Origin: Bacillota bacterium
GTDB taxonomy: Bacteria; Bacillota; Clostridia; Acetivibrionales; Acetivibrionaceae
NCBI GenBank assembly: GCA_023398495.1
Contig: JAEWSG010000138.1
Location: 1 to 64,000 of the forward strand
DNA length: 64,000 nucleotides
Direction of reading: 5' to 3'
The translations under genes were made by a program, and so were the position numbers. Below are positions 17,806 through 27,172 of this stretch, one piece after another. The notes under the pieces were generated by a model. The model was not told the origin of the DNA, made no database searches, and saw only the letters and a program-made list of their open reading frames with translations. Every line of letters starts with the position of its first letter. The stretch's first letter is position 1.

Positions 17806-19557
17806 TTAAAACATATTTAAGTTAAATAAAACCAAACAAAATGCAATACTTATAACAACGTGAAAGTATAAGTATTTTGTAATACAAGTTTTCCTATTTT
17901 TCAATGTTCCGAGTACAATATTCAATAAATGAATCACAGTTGAAGCTGCTATGAGCCATACACAAATATTAATATAAGGCACATAGCTTAGGACAGCATA
18001 TTGCATAATTCCATTAAATATCATTAATCCTATACCCAAAAATGATAATAATTGAATACCTGATGTAATTACTAATAAAACTAATGATCCCTTCTTTTTG
18101 AAACAGTAAACCAAAGTCATCACCAAAAAAATTAATGTACTGATTAAAAATAGAATGCAAATGCTTAGTGTAACAGGTTTATTCTCCAAACCACTTATTT
18201 TAACATAAGTTTGTGAAAAATCTGTTGCCATCATAAGCTTTGAATTTTCCTCTAAAAATTTTACTGTGCCAATTGGCGTGTCATAGGTATTATTGCCTAT
18301 ATGTACCATTTTTTCTCCATTAAAAGTATAACCATCGGTAGGTGACCCATTTATCTCAACCATTTTCATGGGTATAAAAAATCTTAAGAGCTTCTCTGCT
18401 GTCTTAAAACTCGACCACATATTGGCATAGCATCCGTCAATCTCTATATCAGCTCCATCCTTAAGAGCATTGACACTCTTTTTACCTAAAAGGATATCGG
18501 TTATATCAGCAGTTATCTCGTTTATTTCTCTTTCCGGAACAAAAGTATTAAATGAGATAAACAATCCTGAACAATTTCCGGGATATAGAACAATTCTTGA
18601 ATAAAAATTCAGGGTTTCACCTTTTTTATCAAAATAGATATGATTATTTCTTATTTTCCTGTTCCAGACATAACCTATCCCCCCAAGCTCTTCGGCCATA
18701 TAATATTGTCTTGAAAACAACTTATCCTTATTATCCTTAAATAGAATATAATCATTTTCATCCAAAAGCCATTTTATGTACTTCCCCATATCTTCAGCAG
18801 TAGATACTGCTGAACCTTCAGGATAAAGATTAATGTATGGTTCAATTGTTTCTTCACCATTTGGCAGATATGCTTTGGAAACAACTACTTTGTTATGCAT
18901 GTAAGCAAAAGTCGTTTTCCTCATATCTAAAGGAATAAAGATTCTGTTCATACAATATTCTGCAAAATCTATACCCGTAGCTTTTTCTATCACATATGCA
19001 GCCAAAGCAATACCATAATTTGAATAGGATGCGATACTGCCCGGCTTAGTAATCTGTTTGGGCATGTACTTTTTCACAGTAATAGATAAAGGCTCTGTTT
19101 GACTTACATTTTTTACGGCAATACCTGTAATGGTTTCCTCAAATCCAGCTGTATGAGTAAGAAGGTGATGCATCGTAACCGGATATTTCAGTTTGGGAAA
19201 ATCAGATTCCAAGTATAAGGATATATCTTTATTCATATCAAGCTTACCATCCTGAAAAGCTGTCAATGCTGCCACTGCTACAAATGTTTTCGAGATTGAG
19301 CCTATTCTGAATCCTGTTTTACATCCATCTGCAGAAGTGCCCAAGAATTCATCTGCATACCCGTACCCTTTATTCAATATCACCTCACCGTTTTGAATCA
19401 AAACAGCTATTGCTCCCTTAGCTTTATTCTCGGCTATTATTTTTTCCATTGATTTATCAAGGTGTTCCTTGATAATCAGGTTTTCTTCCAAGGCATATAC
19501 GTCAACTACAAAATTCAACATCAAAAACAAACTTAGTAACACTATTATTTTACGCAT
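17806..19557 (-). CDS. membrane-anchored beta-lactamase/D-Ala carboxypeptidase-fold serine hydrolase
   Basis: 583 residues. Signal peptide or anchor 1-22. Class-C beta-lactamase-type domain with S-x-x-K (GSISKTF, Ser near 87), Y-x-N (YSNYGIALA near 170) and a later HIYFDKKGETLNF region where the KTG-like motif would be expected. A mid domain follows (about 360-450), then about four membrane helices (LSICILFLISTLIFLVMTL onward). Such proteins hydrolyse D-amino-acid esters/amides or act as penicillin-sensing peptidases. It sits directly downstream of a histidine kinase/response regulator pair, with direct repeats typical of an OmpR-type regulator in between, so it is probably the target of that system. 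Confidence 0.85.
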   Translation of the reverse strand: MRKIIVLLSLFLMLNFVVDVYALEENLIIKEHLDKSMEKIIAENKAKGAIAVLIQNGEVILNKGYGYADEFLGTSADGCKTGFRIGSISKTFVAVAALTAFQDGKLDMNKDISLYLESDFPKLKYPVTMHHLLTHTAGFEETITGIAVKNVSQTEPLSITVKKYMPKQITKPGSIASYSNYGIALAAYVIEKATGIDFAEYCMNRIFIPLDMRKTTFAYMHNKVVVSKAYLPNGEETIEPYINLYPEGSAVSTAEDMGKYIKWLLDENDYILFKDNKDKLFSRQYYMAEELGGIGYVWNRKIRNNHIYFDKKGETLNFYSRIVLYPGNCSGLFISFNTFVPEREINEITADITDILLGKKSVNALKDGADIEIDGCYANMWSSFKTAEKLLRFFIPMKMVEINGSPTDGYTFNGEKMVHIGNNTYDTPIGTVKFLEENSKLMMATDFSQTYVKISGLENKPVTLSICILFLISTLIFLVMTLVYCFKKKGSLVLLVITSGIQLLSFLGIGLMIFNGIMQYAVLSYVPYINICVWLIAASTVIHLLNIVLGTLKNRKTCITKYLYFHVVISIAFCLVLFNLNMF

Positions 19558-19626
19558 CTTCTCATTCTCCTTAAAGCTTATTTTTTAAATTCCAAGTCCT
19601 CTTTTTCCAATAAAAAATTGCCATAC

Positions 19627-19691
19627 CTATAATTTAATTATAGAACAGCAATTTTAAATTGGTCTTATAGGAACCTTAAACCATCCTTAAA
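19627..19691 (-). promoter_or_regulatory. OmpR-type direct repeats and palindrome upstream of the serine hydrolase
   Basis: On the minus strand TTTAAGG-N4-TTTAAGG (19674-19680 and 19685-19691), spaced 11 bp, i.e. one helical turn, the second copy overlapping the kinase stop codon. Then comes a 17-bp perfect palindrome with core TATAATT (19627-19643) that may hold the -10. Layout of a promoter activated by the neighbouring response regulator. Confidence 0.5.
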
Positions 19692-21078
19692 TTTGGGGAA
19701 GAATTAGAATAAATTCACAACCCGATCCTATATCTGACTCCAATAATATTTTACCACCGTGTAATTTAACTATCTTTTCTGCAATAGCAAGTCCAAGGCC
19801 ACTTCCCCCGGTTTGGGAGTTTCTTGACTTGTCTGTTCTTACAAAAGGCCTGAATATATCTTCACATAAGTCTTTAGATATTCCGTTCCCGTTATCTTTA
19901 ATTGTTATGTGCACGTCACTGTTTTGTACTTTTAAGGTCACGGATAGCTTGGTCCCTTTTGGATTATACCTGATAGCATTCGCAGTAAGGTTGTCAAAAA
20001 CCCTGTCCATTTCCTTCTCATCAAGATTTACATATATTTCTGTTTCAGGTATATCAAAATCATATGTAAATTCTGCCCTATCAAGTATTTCAATAAGTTG
20101 TGCAGCTTTAATCCTAAGATATTCAGATAAATCAGTTCTATTAAGGTTCATTTTGTATTCAGGACTTTCGAGCTTAGATAATTCCAGCAATTCTTTTATG
20201 AGATAATCAGCACAAATACATTTTTGATGTATTAATTCAAGATACTTTTGATTATTTTTTTCAGGATTGTTAAGACAGTATTCCGCATAACCACTTATAA
20301 TAGCAAGGGGGTTTCTGATGTCATGTGCAATATTAACAGTAAGTTGCCTTCTTATACTCTCCGATTTCTCTCTTAACTCTATTTCATATTGAATTTTGTC
20401 TGCCATTTCATTGAAAGCATGCTCAAGGTCACCAAATTCATTATTTTGTCTGACGTCAACCCTGGTTGAATAGTTTCCTTTTCTAAGATTATATGCAAAG
20501 TTTTGAAGTTTCTTCAGCGGCTTTATAAAACTTGCAGCAGTGATTCTTGAATAGATAAGCGTACTAATAATCAGCATCAGGATATAAGTGAAGATAATAG
20601 AAACTATAAACAAGCCTACTGATTTTATATCAGCAGAATTGTAAAGGTTGTTATGTGTTACATTAAAATCTATCCTTACAGAAGTCGGAAAGGTTACAAT
20701 CATCCAAAACTTTTTATTCTCATTGTATGCAATACTATAACTGTATTTTCTGTTGACACTCTGTGAGCTTGTTAAGAAATCGGTAAATTCAGAGGCTGTA
20801 AGTTTGCTTTTTGGGAAACCATTGATTCCTTTTGAATATATTACATTATAATCCTCATCAATGATATGCAATCCTCCATTATATTTTAGAACGTCTTCAA
20901 AATGAATATCAGCAATATTATCCTTCATTAGCGAATATGCAGTGTAGTTATTCTTAACAAGTGAGTTCTCAAGAAGGCCTGATACCATTCCAAGAGCATA
21001 AAATGCAATAATTGCAATAGTTGTACTTATAATAAACATAATGATGTAATTCATCAGAATACGGTTTTTAACTTTCAC
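19687..21078 (-). CDS. sensor histidine kinase
   Basis: 463 residues: membrane helix about 10-30, extracytoplasmic sensor about 31-150, second helix about 155-178, HAMP about 180-235, dimerisation/phospho-acceptor domain with NIAHDIRNPLAIISGYAEY (His near 250), and ATPase domain with N box NLTANAIRYNP, DNGNGI and GGSGLGLAI. Overlaps the response-regulator stop by 4 bp (coupled). Its sensor has no recognisable domain. The downstream serine hydrolase suggests a cell-wall or beta-lactam signal, which is an inference. Confidence 0.93.
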   Translation of the reverse strand: MKVKNRILMNYIIMFIISTTIAIIAFYALGMVSGLLENSLVKNNYTAYSLMKDNIADIHFEDVLKYNGGLHIIDEDYNVIYSKGINGFPKSKLTASEFTDFLTSSQSVNRKYSYSIAYNENKKFWMIVTFPTSVRIDFNVTHNNLYNSADIKSVGLFIVSIIFTYILMLIISTLIYSRITAASFIKPLKKLQNFAYNLRKGNYSTRVDVRQNNEFGDLEHAFNEMADKIQYEIELREKSESIRRQLTVNIAHDIRNPLAIISGYAEYCLNNPEKNNQKYLELIHQKCICADYLIKELLELSKLESPEYKMNLNRTDLSEYLRIKAAQLIEILDRAEFTYDFDIPETEIYVNLDEKEMDRVFDNLTANAIRYNPKGTKLSVTLKVQNSDVHITIKDNGNGISKDLCEDIFRPFVRTDKSRNSQTGGSGLGLAIAEKIVKLHGGKILLESDIGSGCEFILILPQI

Positions 21079-21770
21079 AGCCTTTTCTTCCCTTCTGTGA
21101 GTTTATAACCTATACCTTTTATTGTTTTAATATACACTGTGTCCCTGGAATCGTTTTCAATTTTATTTCTTATACGGCTTATATGTACCATTACAGTGTT
21201 ATCATCATAGTAATATTCGTCTTGCCATGCGGCACGATACAGTTGTTTTTTTGTAAAAACCTTTTCGGGATTTTCCATAAAGAATTTAATAAGCAAGTAC
21301 TCTTTGGCATTTAAATCAATTGCTACTCCATTTTTAAATAAGCAGCATGCATCTGTATCTAGAGTGAGTTCACCAATATCAATAAGGTGAGAACCCGAAC
21401 GCATTACATTATCCTGTCTCCTGCGCAAACGGGCAGCAACCCTGACTACTAATTCTGCCATACTAAAAGGTTTTACAAGATAATCATCGGCACCTAAACC
21501 AAACCCTAGTAATTTATCCATTTCTTCACCTTTAGCTGTGAGGAGTATTATTGGAACACTACTAAATTCGCGTATTTTCCGAAGCAGATTTAGTCCATCC
21601 AAAACCGGCATCATAATATCAAATATTCCCAAATCAATTTTATTAGTTTTAAATATCTCGATAGCCTCTTTACCATCTTTTGCACATAGCACCTGGTAAT
21701 TTTCTTTTTCAAGGTTTATTCTTAGAAGTTCTCTTAAATCCTTTTCATCTTCTGCGACTATGATGTTCAA
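21075..21770 (-). CDS. OmpR/PhoB-type response regulator
   Basis: 231 residues. Receiver domain with acidic pocket (EDEKD), phospho-acceptor Asp in IFDIMMPVLDG near 52 and the LTAKGEE / KPFSMAELVVRV switch residues; C-terminal winged helix (NAKEYLLIKFFMENP; VMVHISRIRNKIE; YIKTIKGIGYKL). Overlaps the kinase by 4 bp. Probably binds the TTTAAGG direct repeats at 19674-19691. Confidence 0.95.
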   Translation of the reverse strand: MNIIVAEDEKDLRELLRINLEKENYQVLCAKDGKEAIEIFKTNKIDLGIFDIMMPVLDGLNLLRKIREFSSVPIILLTAKGEEMDKLLGFGLGADDYLVKPFSMAELVVRVAARLRRRQDNVMRSGSHLIDIGELTLDTDACCLFKNGVAIDLNAKEYLLIKFFMENPEKVFTKKQLYRAAWQDEYYYDDNTVMVHISRIRNKIENDSRDTVYIKTIKGIGYKLTEGKKRL

Positions 21771-21931
21771 TTATTTACCCTCCCAAAATCTTATGAATAT
21801 TCCAGCTTTTATGTTTGAATGAATTATACATATTATATCACATAAATTTATTTTAATGAAAATCCTGCCAACTTATTGAATCGTCAAGATTCTTGAATTT
21901 TCTTTTGCATAGGTAATTTGAGAACACACTA

Positions 21932-22019
21932 CTAGTGCTTTTGAACATAATTCATTTCAAGAAATGAATTATGCAAGTAAGGCACTCTGCAAAAATAACA
22001 TTGTAAAGTGCCTTACTTG
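21932..22019. repeat. MITE-family partial copy B plus hairpin
   Basis: CTAG (21932-21935), then GTGCTTTTGAACA and a 28-bp near-palindrome (21946-21973, one mismatch pair at its centre) shared with copy A at 24525-24634, then a different hairpin CAAGTAAGGCACT/AGTGCCTTACTTG (13-bp perfect arms, 21974-22019) with TTTT after it on the plus strand. The second MITE end is missing. The remaining intergenic DNA (21771-22080) shows nothing else. Confidence 0.6.
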
Positions 22020-22080
22020 TTTTGAATGATTTGAGACAAATTAGAGTTTGATGAACTAAGATTACGCTCTTTTACTTAAA

Positions 22081-22938
22081 TTATTTTTTCTTAACAGGAA
22101 TCCAAATTTCGCTGTAGTAATTTTCATCTTGATTTCCTTTTGGATAATCTTCTATATTGCTGTACATTTCAATATTATAACCTGCTGCAATATCATAATC
22201 CTTACAATTAGGCAGCCATTCTGAGAAGATTTTTTGGTTCACATCTTGCAGAGATTTTGGCATTGCTCCCTTACAGACAAAGACAGCCCAAGTGTGTTTT
22301 GGAATAACCTTTGTAACAAATCCATCCGGTACTTCTAAGGACGGGTCATAATTGTCTGCAATCAAATATTCAAACTCATCAGAACCCATGCTCTCATCTA
22401 TACATACTCCGTACATTCCACATACATTTTTGCCTTTTCCTGTTTGAAAATGTTCTGTCCAGAACTGTGGAATCTCTGTTTTTGATGTATCATATTTGAA
22501 TACCTTTGATACACCCATGACTGTAAACGAATCTTTTTCAACAATTTTGTAATCCATAATATAACCACCTTCCAATGAAAATTTGATTTTTAGAGAAGCA
22601 AAAGATTTTATCATTGCTCCATCTTTACGAACAGCAGTAGGCGTGACGCCATGGAAACGGGTAAAAGCTTTTGTGAAACTATCCGGTGAGTCATAACCAT
22701 ATTTTAAAGCTATGTCAATGATTTTCTCATCGGTAGAAACAAGCTCACTGCCGGCAAGTGTGAGCCTGCGTTGCCTGATGTACTCTCCGACCGTAAAACC
22801 ACAAAGCATTGCAAATCCTTTTTGGAAATAAAATGGAGACACAAACGCTCGTTTTGCAATATTTTCTATTGTTAGATCTTCGGTTATATTATCTTCAATA
22901 TATTTGATAGCTTCACTAATACCTTCAATCCATCTCAT
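22081..22938 (-). CDS. AraC family regulator with GyrI-like effector domain
   Basis: 285 residues. N-terminal double helix-turn-helix of AraC/XylS type (ITEDLTIENIAKRAFVSPFY; KIIDIALKYGYDSPDSFTKA; RFHGVTPTAVRK, residues 1-110), then a GyrI/Rob-like effector-binding domain (about 130-285; DYKIVEKDSFTVMGVSKVF; AGYNIEMYSN). The same layout as Rob/SoxS-like multidrug sensors. ATG 22938 has AGGAGGTGG upstream; the frame open to 22974 starts before that site. Divergent from the mechanosensitive channel gene. Confidence 0.9.
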   Translation of the reverse strand: MRWIEGISEAIKYIEDNITEDLTIENIAKRAFVSPFYFQKGFAMLCGFTVGEYIRQRRLTLAGSELVSTDEKIIDIALKYGYDSPDSFTKAFTRFHGVTPTAVRKDGAMIKSFASLKIKFSLEGGYIMDYKIVEKDSFTVMGVSKVFKYDTSKTEIPQFWTEHFQTGKGKNVCGMYGVCIDESMGSDEFEYLIADNYDPSLEVPDGFVTKVIPKHTWAVFVCKGAMPKSLQDVNQKIFSEWLPNCKDYDIAAGYNIEMYSNIEDYPKGNQDENYYSEIWIPVKKK

Positions 22939-23144
22939 AATCACCACCTCCTCTCTGTATTTATATCTTATCAATTTTCATTAGGTCTCACCCGACTTTT
23001 TATGTTGTGTTTTGTCTATTATAAAACACAAACGATATTTTCTTATATTCCTCATAAAGGGCAATTTTCCTCTAGAAATTCACCAATATTTGCAATAGCC
23101 CGTTTTATGTCAAATTGTAGTTATTCTCGTACGTTTGTCTGTTC

Positions 23145-23174
23145 TTGCCGCCTTTACGAAAAAAAATATATAAT
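23145..23174 (+). promoter_or_regulatory. promoter of the MscS-like gene
   Basis: TTGCCG (23145-23150), 18 bp, TATAAT (23169-23174), about 65 bp before the start codon. The rest of the divergent 22939-23238 region shows nothing else clear. Confidence 0.5.
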
Positions 23175-23238
23175 GTATAATGCAATAGACATCTGGAAAG
23201 TCTCAAAATTTATATCAGTTTGTTTGGAGTGATATTTA

Positions 23239-24495
23239 ATGCTGGAGAAAATAACAGAAATCTTGTTGGAATACGGAGTAAGGGAGGATATTTCTACTTA
23301 TTTATCTTATGCTATATTAATTTTAATGATCGCAGTAATCAGCTTTCTTGCAAACCTTATTACAAAGAAGGTAGTTCTTAGGATTGTTTCCCACTACATA
23401 AAAAACAATCAATTTACATGGGACAATATAATGCTTGAAAGAAAGGTCTTTCAAAGGTTATCCCATATTGTTCCTGCTGTTATTATCTACCTGTTCGGTG
23501 GAATTTTTCCTCCGGAGAATTTATTATGGTTTCATAGGGGGGCAATAGCCTATATAATTTTTGTAGTAATATTAGTTGTTGATGCCACACTAAACGCCCT
23601 AGATGATATATATAACAGCTATGAGATATCAAAAATAAGACCTATAAAGAGTTATATTCAAGTGGTGAAAATTTTTTCATTTATTATAGGGGCCATATTA
23701 ATAATTTCCAACATTATTGGAGAAAGTCCTTTTTACCTTTTAGGGGGAATTGGAGCTATTACTGCTGTATTGATGTTGGTATTCAAAGATTCGATTTTAG
23801 GTCTTGTAGCAGGTGTTCAACTTACTGCAAATGATATGGTGCGCATTGGGGACTGGATTGAAATGCCTAAGTATGGAGCAGATGGAGATGTAATTGAGAT
23901 ATCTCTAAATGTAGTTAAAATACGAAACTTTGACAGGACTATTACTACAATTCCAACATATGCACTTATATCTGACTCTTTTAAAAACTGGAGAGGTATG
24001 AAAGAATCCGGAGGACGAAGGATAATGCGTTCCATTAATATAGACACTGAAAGCATTAGTTTTTGTTCGGATAAGATGTTAGAAAAATTTAAAAAAATTC
24101 ATTACATCAAAGAATACATTATATCAAAGCAAAAGGAAATCGAAGACCATAATAAAAAAAATAATATAGATAATGAAATACCTGTCAATGGAAGACGATT
24201 GACAAATATAGGAGTTTTTAGAGTGTATATTGACAATTACCTTAAAAATCATCCTAAAGTTCACAAAGATATGTTAAGAATTGTGAGACAACTTAAACCA
24301 GGAGAAAACGGAGTTCCCTTGGAAGTTTACGTATTTACCAATGATACCAATTGGATAAATTATGAAGGAGTACAATCGGATATTTTTGATCATATTTTAG
24401 CCTCTGTTCCTGAGTTTGGACTGAGATTATTCCAAAATCCTACGGGATATGATATAAGATCGGGAATTGGTGGTATTAAATATAATGAATTCTAA
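23239..24495 (+). CDS. MscS-family mechanosensitive channel (YbdG/MscM-like)
   Basis: 418 residues: about five membrane helices (20-45, 70-90, 100-120, 140-160, 170-190), the pore/beta junction GGIGAITAVLMLVFKDSILGLVAG near 175-197, then the MscS beta domain (VRIGDWIEMP; GDVIEISLNVVKIRNFDRT; TIPTYALISDSFKNW) and an extended C-terminal region with the YbdG-type insert. Opens on hypo-osmotic shock to release solutes. GGAGTG precedes the ATG. Monocistronic. Confidence 0.92.
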   Translation: MLEKITEILLEYGVREDISTYLSYAILILMIAVISFLANLITKKVVLRIVSHYIKNNQFTWDNIMLERKVFQRLSHIVPAVIIYLFGGIFPPENLLWFHRGAIAYIIFVVILVVDATLNALDDIYNSYEISKIRPIKSYIQVVKIFSFIIGAILIISNIIGESPFYLLGGIGAITAVLMLVFKDSILGLVAGVQLTANDMVRIGDWIEMPKYGADGDVIEISLNVVKIRNFDRTITTIPTYALISDSFKNWRGMKESGGRRIMRSINIDTESISFCSDKMLEKFKKIHYIKEYIISKQKEIEDHNKKNNIDNEIPVNGRRLTNIGVFRVYIDNYLKNHPKVHKDMLRIVRQLKPGENGVPLEVYVFTNDTNWINYEGVQSDIFDHILASVPEFGLRLFQNPTGYDIRSGIGGIKYNEF

Positions 24496-24524
24496 ATTTC
24501 TAATTATTTTAAAACACAAAGCAA

Positions 24525-24634
24525 GTGCTGATTAATAAAATAAAATTCCAGAATTTATTTTGTTTAATCAGCAAAAAAATAGGATGTGCATTTTGCATAA
24601 TTCATTTCTAGAAATGAATTATGTTCAAAAACAC
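24525..24634. mobile_element. MITE copy A (110 bp)
   Basis: Starts CAAG/GTGCTGATTAA and ends TTCAAAAACAC/TAG. Its right half matches the reverse complement of the 74-bp copy D at 63241-63314, including the TGCTGATTAA.../...TTAATCAGCA hairpin and the TTCAAAA-CAC end, and it carries an extra 28-bp perfect palindrome centred on CTAG (24596-24623). It ends 2 bp before the AGGAGG ribosome site of the next gene. No ORF, so a non-autonomous element. Confidence 0.7.
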
Positions 24635-24648
24635 TAGGAGGAATATTT

Positions 24649-25656
24649 ATGTTATTTATTAGAAAGTCAATTTTATCAATGGTTATAGTAAGTTTTATGG
24701 TTATATTTTCAGCTTGCAATAACCCGGCTATACCCCGGAAGGAGAATGAAAATCCACCAAAAAGCTCAATGACAGTATCAGCCCTTAATGGACCCACAGG
24801 TATGGGAATGGTAAAGCTTATGAAGGATAACGAAGATGGAAAAAGTGCAGTAAACTATGATGTTAACCTTGTTGGTAGTCCTGATGAGTTGATTGGCAAG
24901 ATTGTAAATGGTGAGGTTGATGTTGCTGCAGTTCCAATAAATCTGGCCATGGTACTATATAATCGTACTGGAGGAAAGGTACAATTGGCAGCAGTGAATA
25001 CTCTTGGAGTTTTATATGTTCTGGAAAAAGGCAATAGTATCAAAAAATTTGAAGATCTTAAGGGTAAAAAGGTAAATGTCAGCGGAAAGGGCTCTATGCC
25101 AGAGTATGTATTCGAGTATCTGTTAAGCAAAAACAACCTTGAGATTGATAAGGATGTAGAAGTAGACTTTAAATTGCAGCATGCAGACTTAGCTACTGCA
25201 GTTGCAGCAGGTGATGCAGATATTGCTTTACTGCCCCAACCTCATGTAAGTACCGCAATGATGAAAAATGAGAACGTAGGAATTGCCCTAGATCTTAATA
25301 AGGAATGGAAGAAAGCTTTCAACAATGAAGGTGAGCTTTATATGGGGGCAATTATTGTCCAAAAAGAATTTGCCCAAAATAATAAGGAAACTCTCAACAC
25401 CTTTTTAGATGAGTACAAAGCCTCAGTGGGTTTTGTAAATAAAAATCTGGATGAAGCATCCGAGTTAATAGAAAAGTATAAAATACTTCCCAACAAAGAG
25501 ATAGCAAAAAAGGCTATACCCTACTCTAATATTGTATATATAGATGCAAAGGATGTAAAAGATTCTGTAAATGATATCTATGAGGTTTTGTTCAGCTTTG
25601 ATCCAAAGTCTGTGGGGGGAAACCTAGGCGATGACCAGTTTTATTACCAAAGATAA
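24649..25656 (+). CDS. ABC transporter substrate-binding lipoprotein (SsuA/TauA/NMT1-like)
   Basis: 335 residues. Signal peptide with lipobox FSAC (Cys 23), then the two-lobed SsuA/THI5-type binding domain (VSALNGPTGMGMVKLM; VDVAAVPINLAMVLYN; DLKGKKVNVSGKGSMPEYVFEYLL; ADIALLPQPHVSTAMM). This family binds sulfonates, taurine, nitrate or thiamine-precursor pyrimidines; the ligand here is not readable. First gene of a three-gene importer with overlapping frames. Its AGGAGG lies against the end of MITE copy A, so the leader was partly supplied by that insertion. Confidence 0.9.
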   Translation: MLFIRKSILSMVIVSFMVIFSACNNPAIPRKENENPPKSSMTVSALNGPTGMGMVKLMKDNEDGKSAVNYDVNLVGSPDELIGKIVNGEVDVAAVPINLAMVLYNRTGGKVQLAAVNTLGVLYVLEKGNSIKKFEDLKGKKVNVSGKGSMPEYVFEYLLSKNNLEIDKDVEVDFKLQHADLATAVAAGDADIALLPQPHVSTAMMKNENVGIALDLNKEWKKAFNNEGELYMGAIIVQKEFAQNNKETLNTFLDEYKASVGFVNKNLDEASELIEKYKILPNKEIAKKAIPYSNIVYIDAKDVKDSVNDIYEVLFSFDPKSVGGNLGDDQFYYQR

Positions 25657-26407
25657 AAAAACTCTCAACAAAATATTTATATTCTTATTCTGGTTGGGTG
25701 TCTGGCAGATACTTCATATTATAGTAAGACAGGATGTTTATGTCCCGTCTCCTTATAGTGTTTTTATTAAACTTAAAGAATTGATTTTTATGCTCCATTT
25801 TTGGGAATCCGTATTTTATTCCATATACAGAGTAGTTTTGGGAATGGCATTTTCCGTATTGATAGGATTGATTGCTGCTGTGGCTTCGAGTATGAACAGA
25901 TATATACATGATTTATTAAAACCACTAATGATAGCCATTAAGTCAACTCCTGTGCTATCCTTTATAATTATTGCACTTCTCTGGTTTTCATCTTCAAATG
26001 TACCTATATTTATTTGTTTTTTGATGTGCTTTCCGGTTATCTGGACAAATGTACTCACAGGTATTGAAAACGTTGATAAGAACTTGTTGGATATGGCAAA
26101 ATTATATAGGGTTAAAAAGCTTCTGATAATAAAAAGAATATACTTTCCATCTGTTTTACCCTATTTTTCAGCGGCATGTATAACAAGCCTTGGTTTGGGG
26201 TGGAAAGTCAGCGTTGCCGCAGAAGTTTTAAGCCATCCCAAAAAATCCATCGGAAGCAATTTGTATAGTGCGAAAGTGTACTTGGATTCTTCAGAGTTGT
26301 TTGCCTGGACTATTGTTGTTATATTACTTAGTATGATTTTTGAGTATTTATTTAACAGAATAGTTATGAGTAAAAAAAATAAAAGGAGGGCTGGTATTGC
26401 AGCTTAA
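25631..26407 (+). CDS. ABC transporter permease (SsuC/TauC-like)
   Basis: 258 residues, about six membrane helices, with the permease EAA loop (ENVDKNLLDMAKLYRVKKLL) near 150-170 that docks on the ATPase and GLGWKVSVAAEVLSHP near 190-205. Starts inside the binding-protein gene (26-bp overlap) with GGGGGG upstream. Works with the flanking binding lipoprotein and ATPase. Confidence 0.92.
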   Translation: MTSFITKDKKTLNKIFIFLFWLGVWQILHIIVRQDVYVPSPYSVFIKLKELIFMLHFWESVFYSIYRVVLGMAFSVLIGLIAAVASSMNRYIHDLLKPLMIAIKSTPVLSFIIIALLWFSSSNVPIFICFLMCFPVIWTNVLTGIENVDKNLLDMAKLYRVKKLLIIKRIYFPSVLPYFSAACITSLGLGWKVSVAAEVLSHPKKSIGSNLYSAKVYLDSSELFAWTIVVILLSMIFEYLFNRIVMSKKNKRRAGIAA

Positions 26408-27092
26408 AATAAATAATCTAAGCAAGAGCTTTGGAAATCTGAAAGTTATAGAAGACTTCAGTATTTGTTTTTCACAAAAGAAAACACACTGTATATTTGG
26501 TCCTTCAGGATGTGGTAAGAGCACTCTGATAAACCTTATAACAGGTCTTGTTGCCCCTGATAAAGGCAACACTGAGGTGACAGAGAATGTGAGCTATTCA
26601 TATGTATTTCAGGAAGATCGTTTACTACCCTGGGCAACTATAAAAGAGAATATAATGTTTGTATTGGAAAGTATTCATGATAAGAACAAAGCTGAAGAAC
26701 TTACAGATAAATATCTTGCATTGGTGGATTTAGTGGATTTTAAAAATCACTATCCACAGGAGTTGAGCGGGGGCATGAAACAAAGGGTTTCAATAGCCAG
26801 AGCTTTTGCTTATGGGGGTGATATTCTTATAATGGATGAACCTTTTAAGGGGCTACATTTAGAGATAAAAAAAGAGGTCATGGATTATATCGGTAACAAT
26901 ATGACACATAAACTTATTTTCTTAATTACTCACGATGTAGAAGAAGCTTTATACTTGGCAGATAGTATTTACATATTTAATGGTCTTCCCTTGGCACTAG
27001 AGAGGCAGGTAGATATTGATATTCCATTTAGTCAAAGGCAACGTAATAGGCAAGAGCTTGAAAATATAAGAAGTAAGATTCTGTATGGATGA
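26397..27092 (+). CDS. ABC transporter ATP-binding protein (SsuB-like)
   Basis: 231 residues: Walker A GPSGCGKST near 35, Q-loop FQEDRLLPW, signature LSGGMKQRVSIARA near 125, Walker B ILIMDEPF, and switch LITHDVEEAL. Begins at TTG 26397 with AAGGAGG upstream, 11-bp overlap with the permease. Energises uptake for the 24649-26407 components. Confidence 0.95.
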   Translation: MQLKINNLSKSFGNLKVIEDFSICFSQKKTHCIFGPSGCGKSTLINLITGLVAPDKGNTEVTENVSYSYVFQEDRLLPWATIKENIMFVLESIHDKNKAEELTDKYLALVDLVDFKNHYPQELSGGMKQRVSIARAFAYGGDILIMDEPFKGLHLEIKKEVMDYIGNNMTHKLIFLITHDVEEALYLADSIYIFNGLPLALERQVDIDIPFSQRQRNRQELENIRSKILYG

Positions 27093-27172
27093 GATACTGT
27101 ATCTACACCATCTTATCAACCAATGTAATGGAACGAAGAATTTTCAGCCTCATTTAGCCTCTTTCTGTAAAT

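Noticed and set aside
21974..22019. 13-bp-arm hairpin as terminator of the araC-like gene
   Set aside because: The T-run is on the plus strand only, while the neighbouring genes run on the minus strand; more likely part of the repeat.
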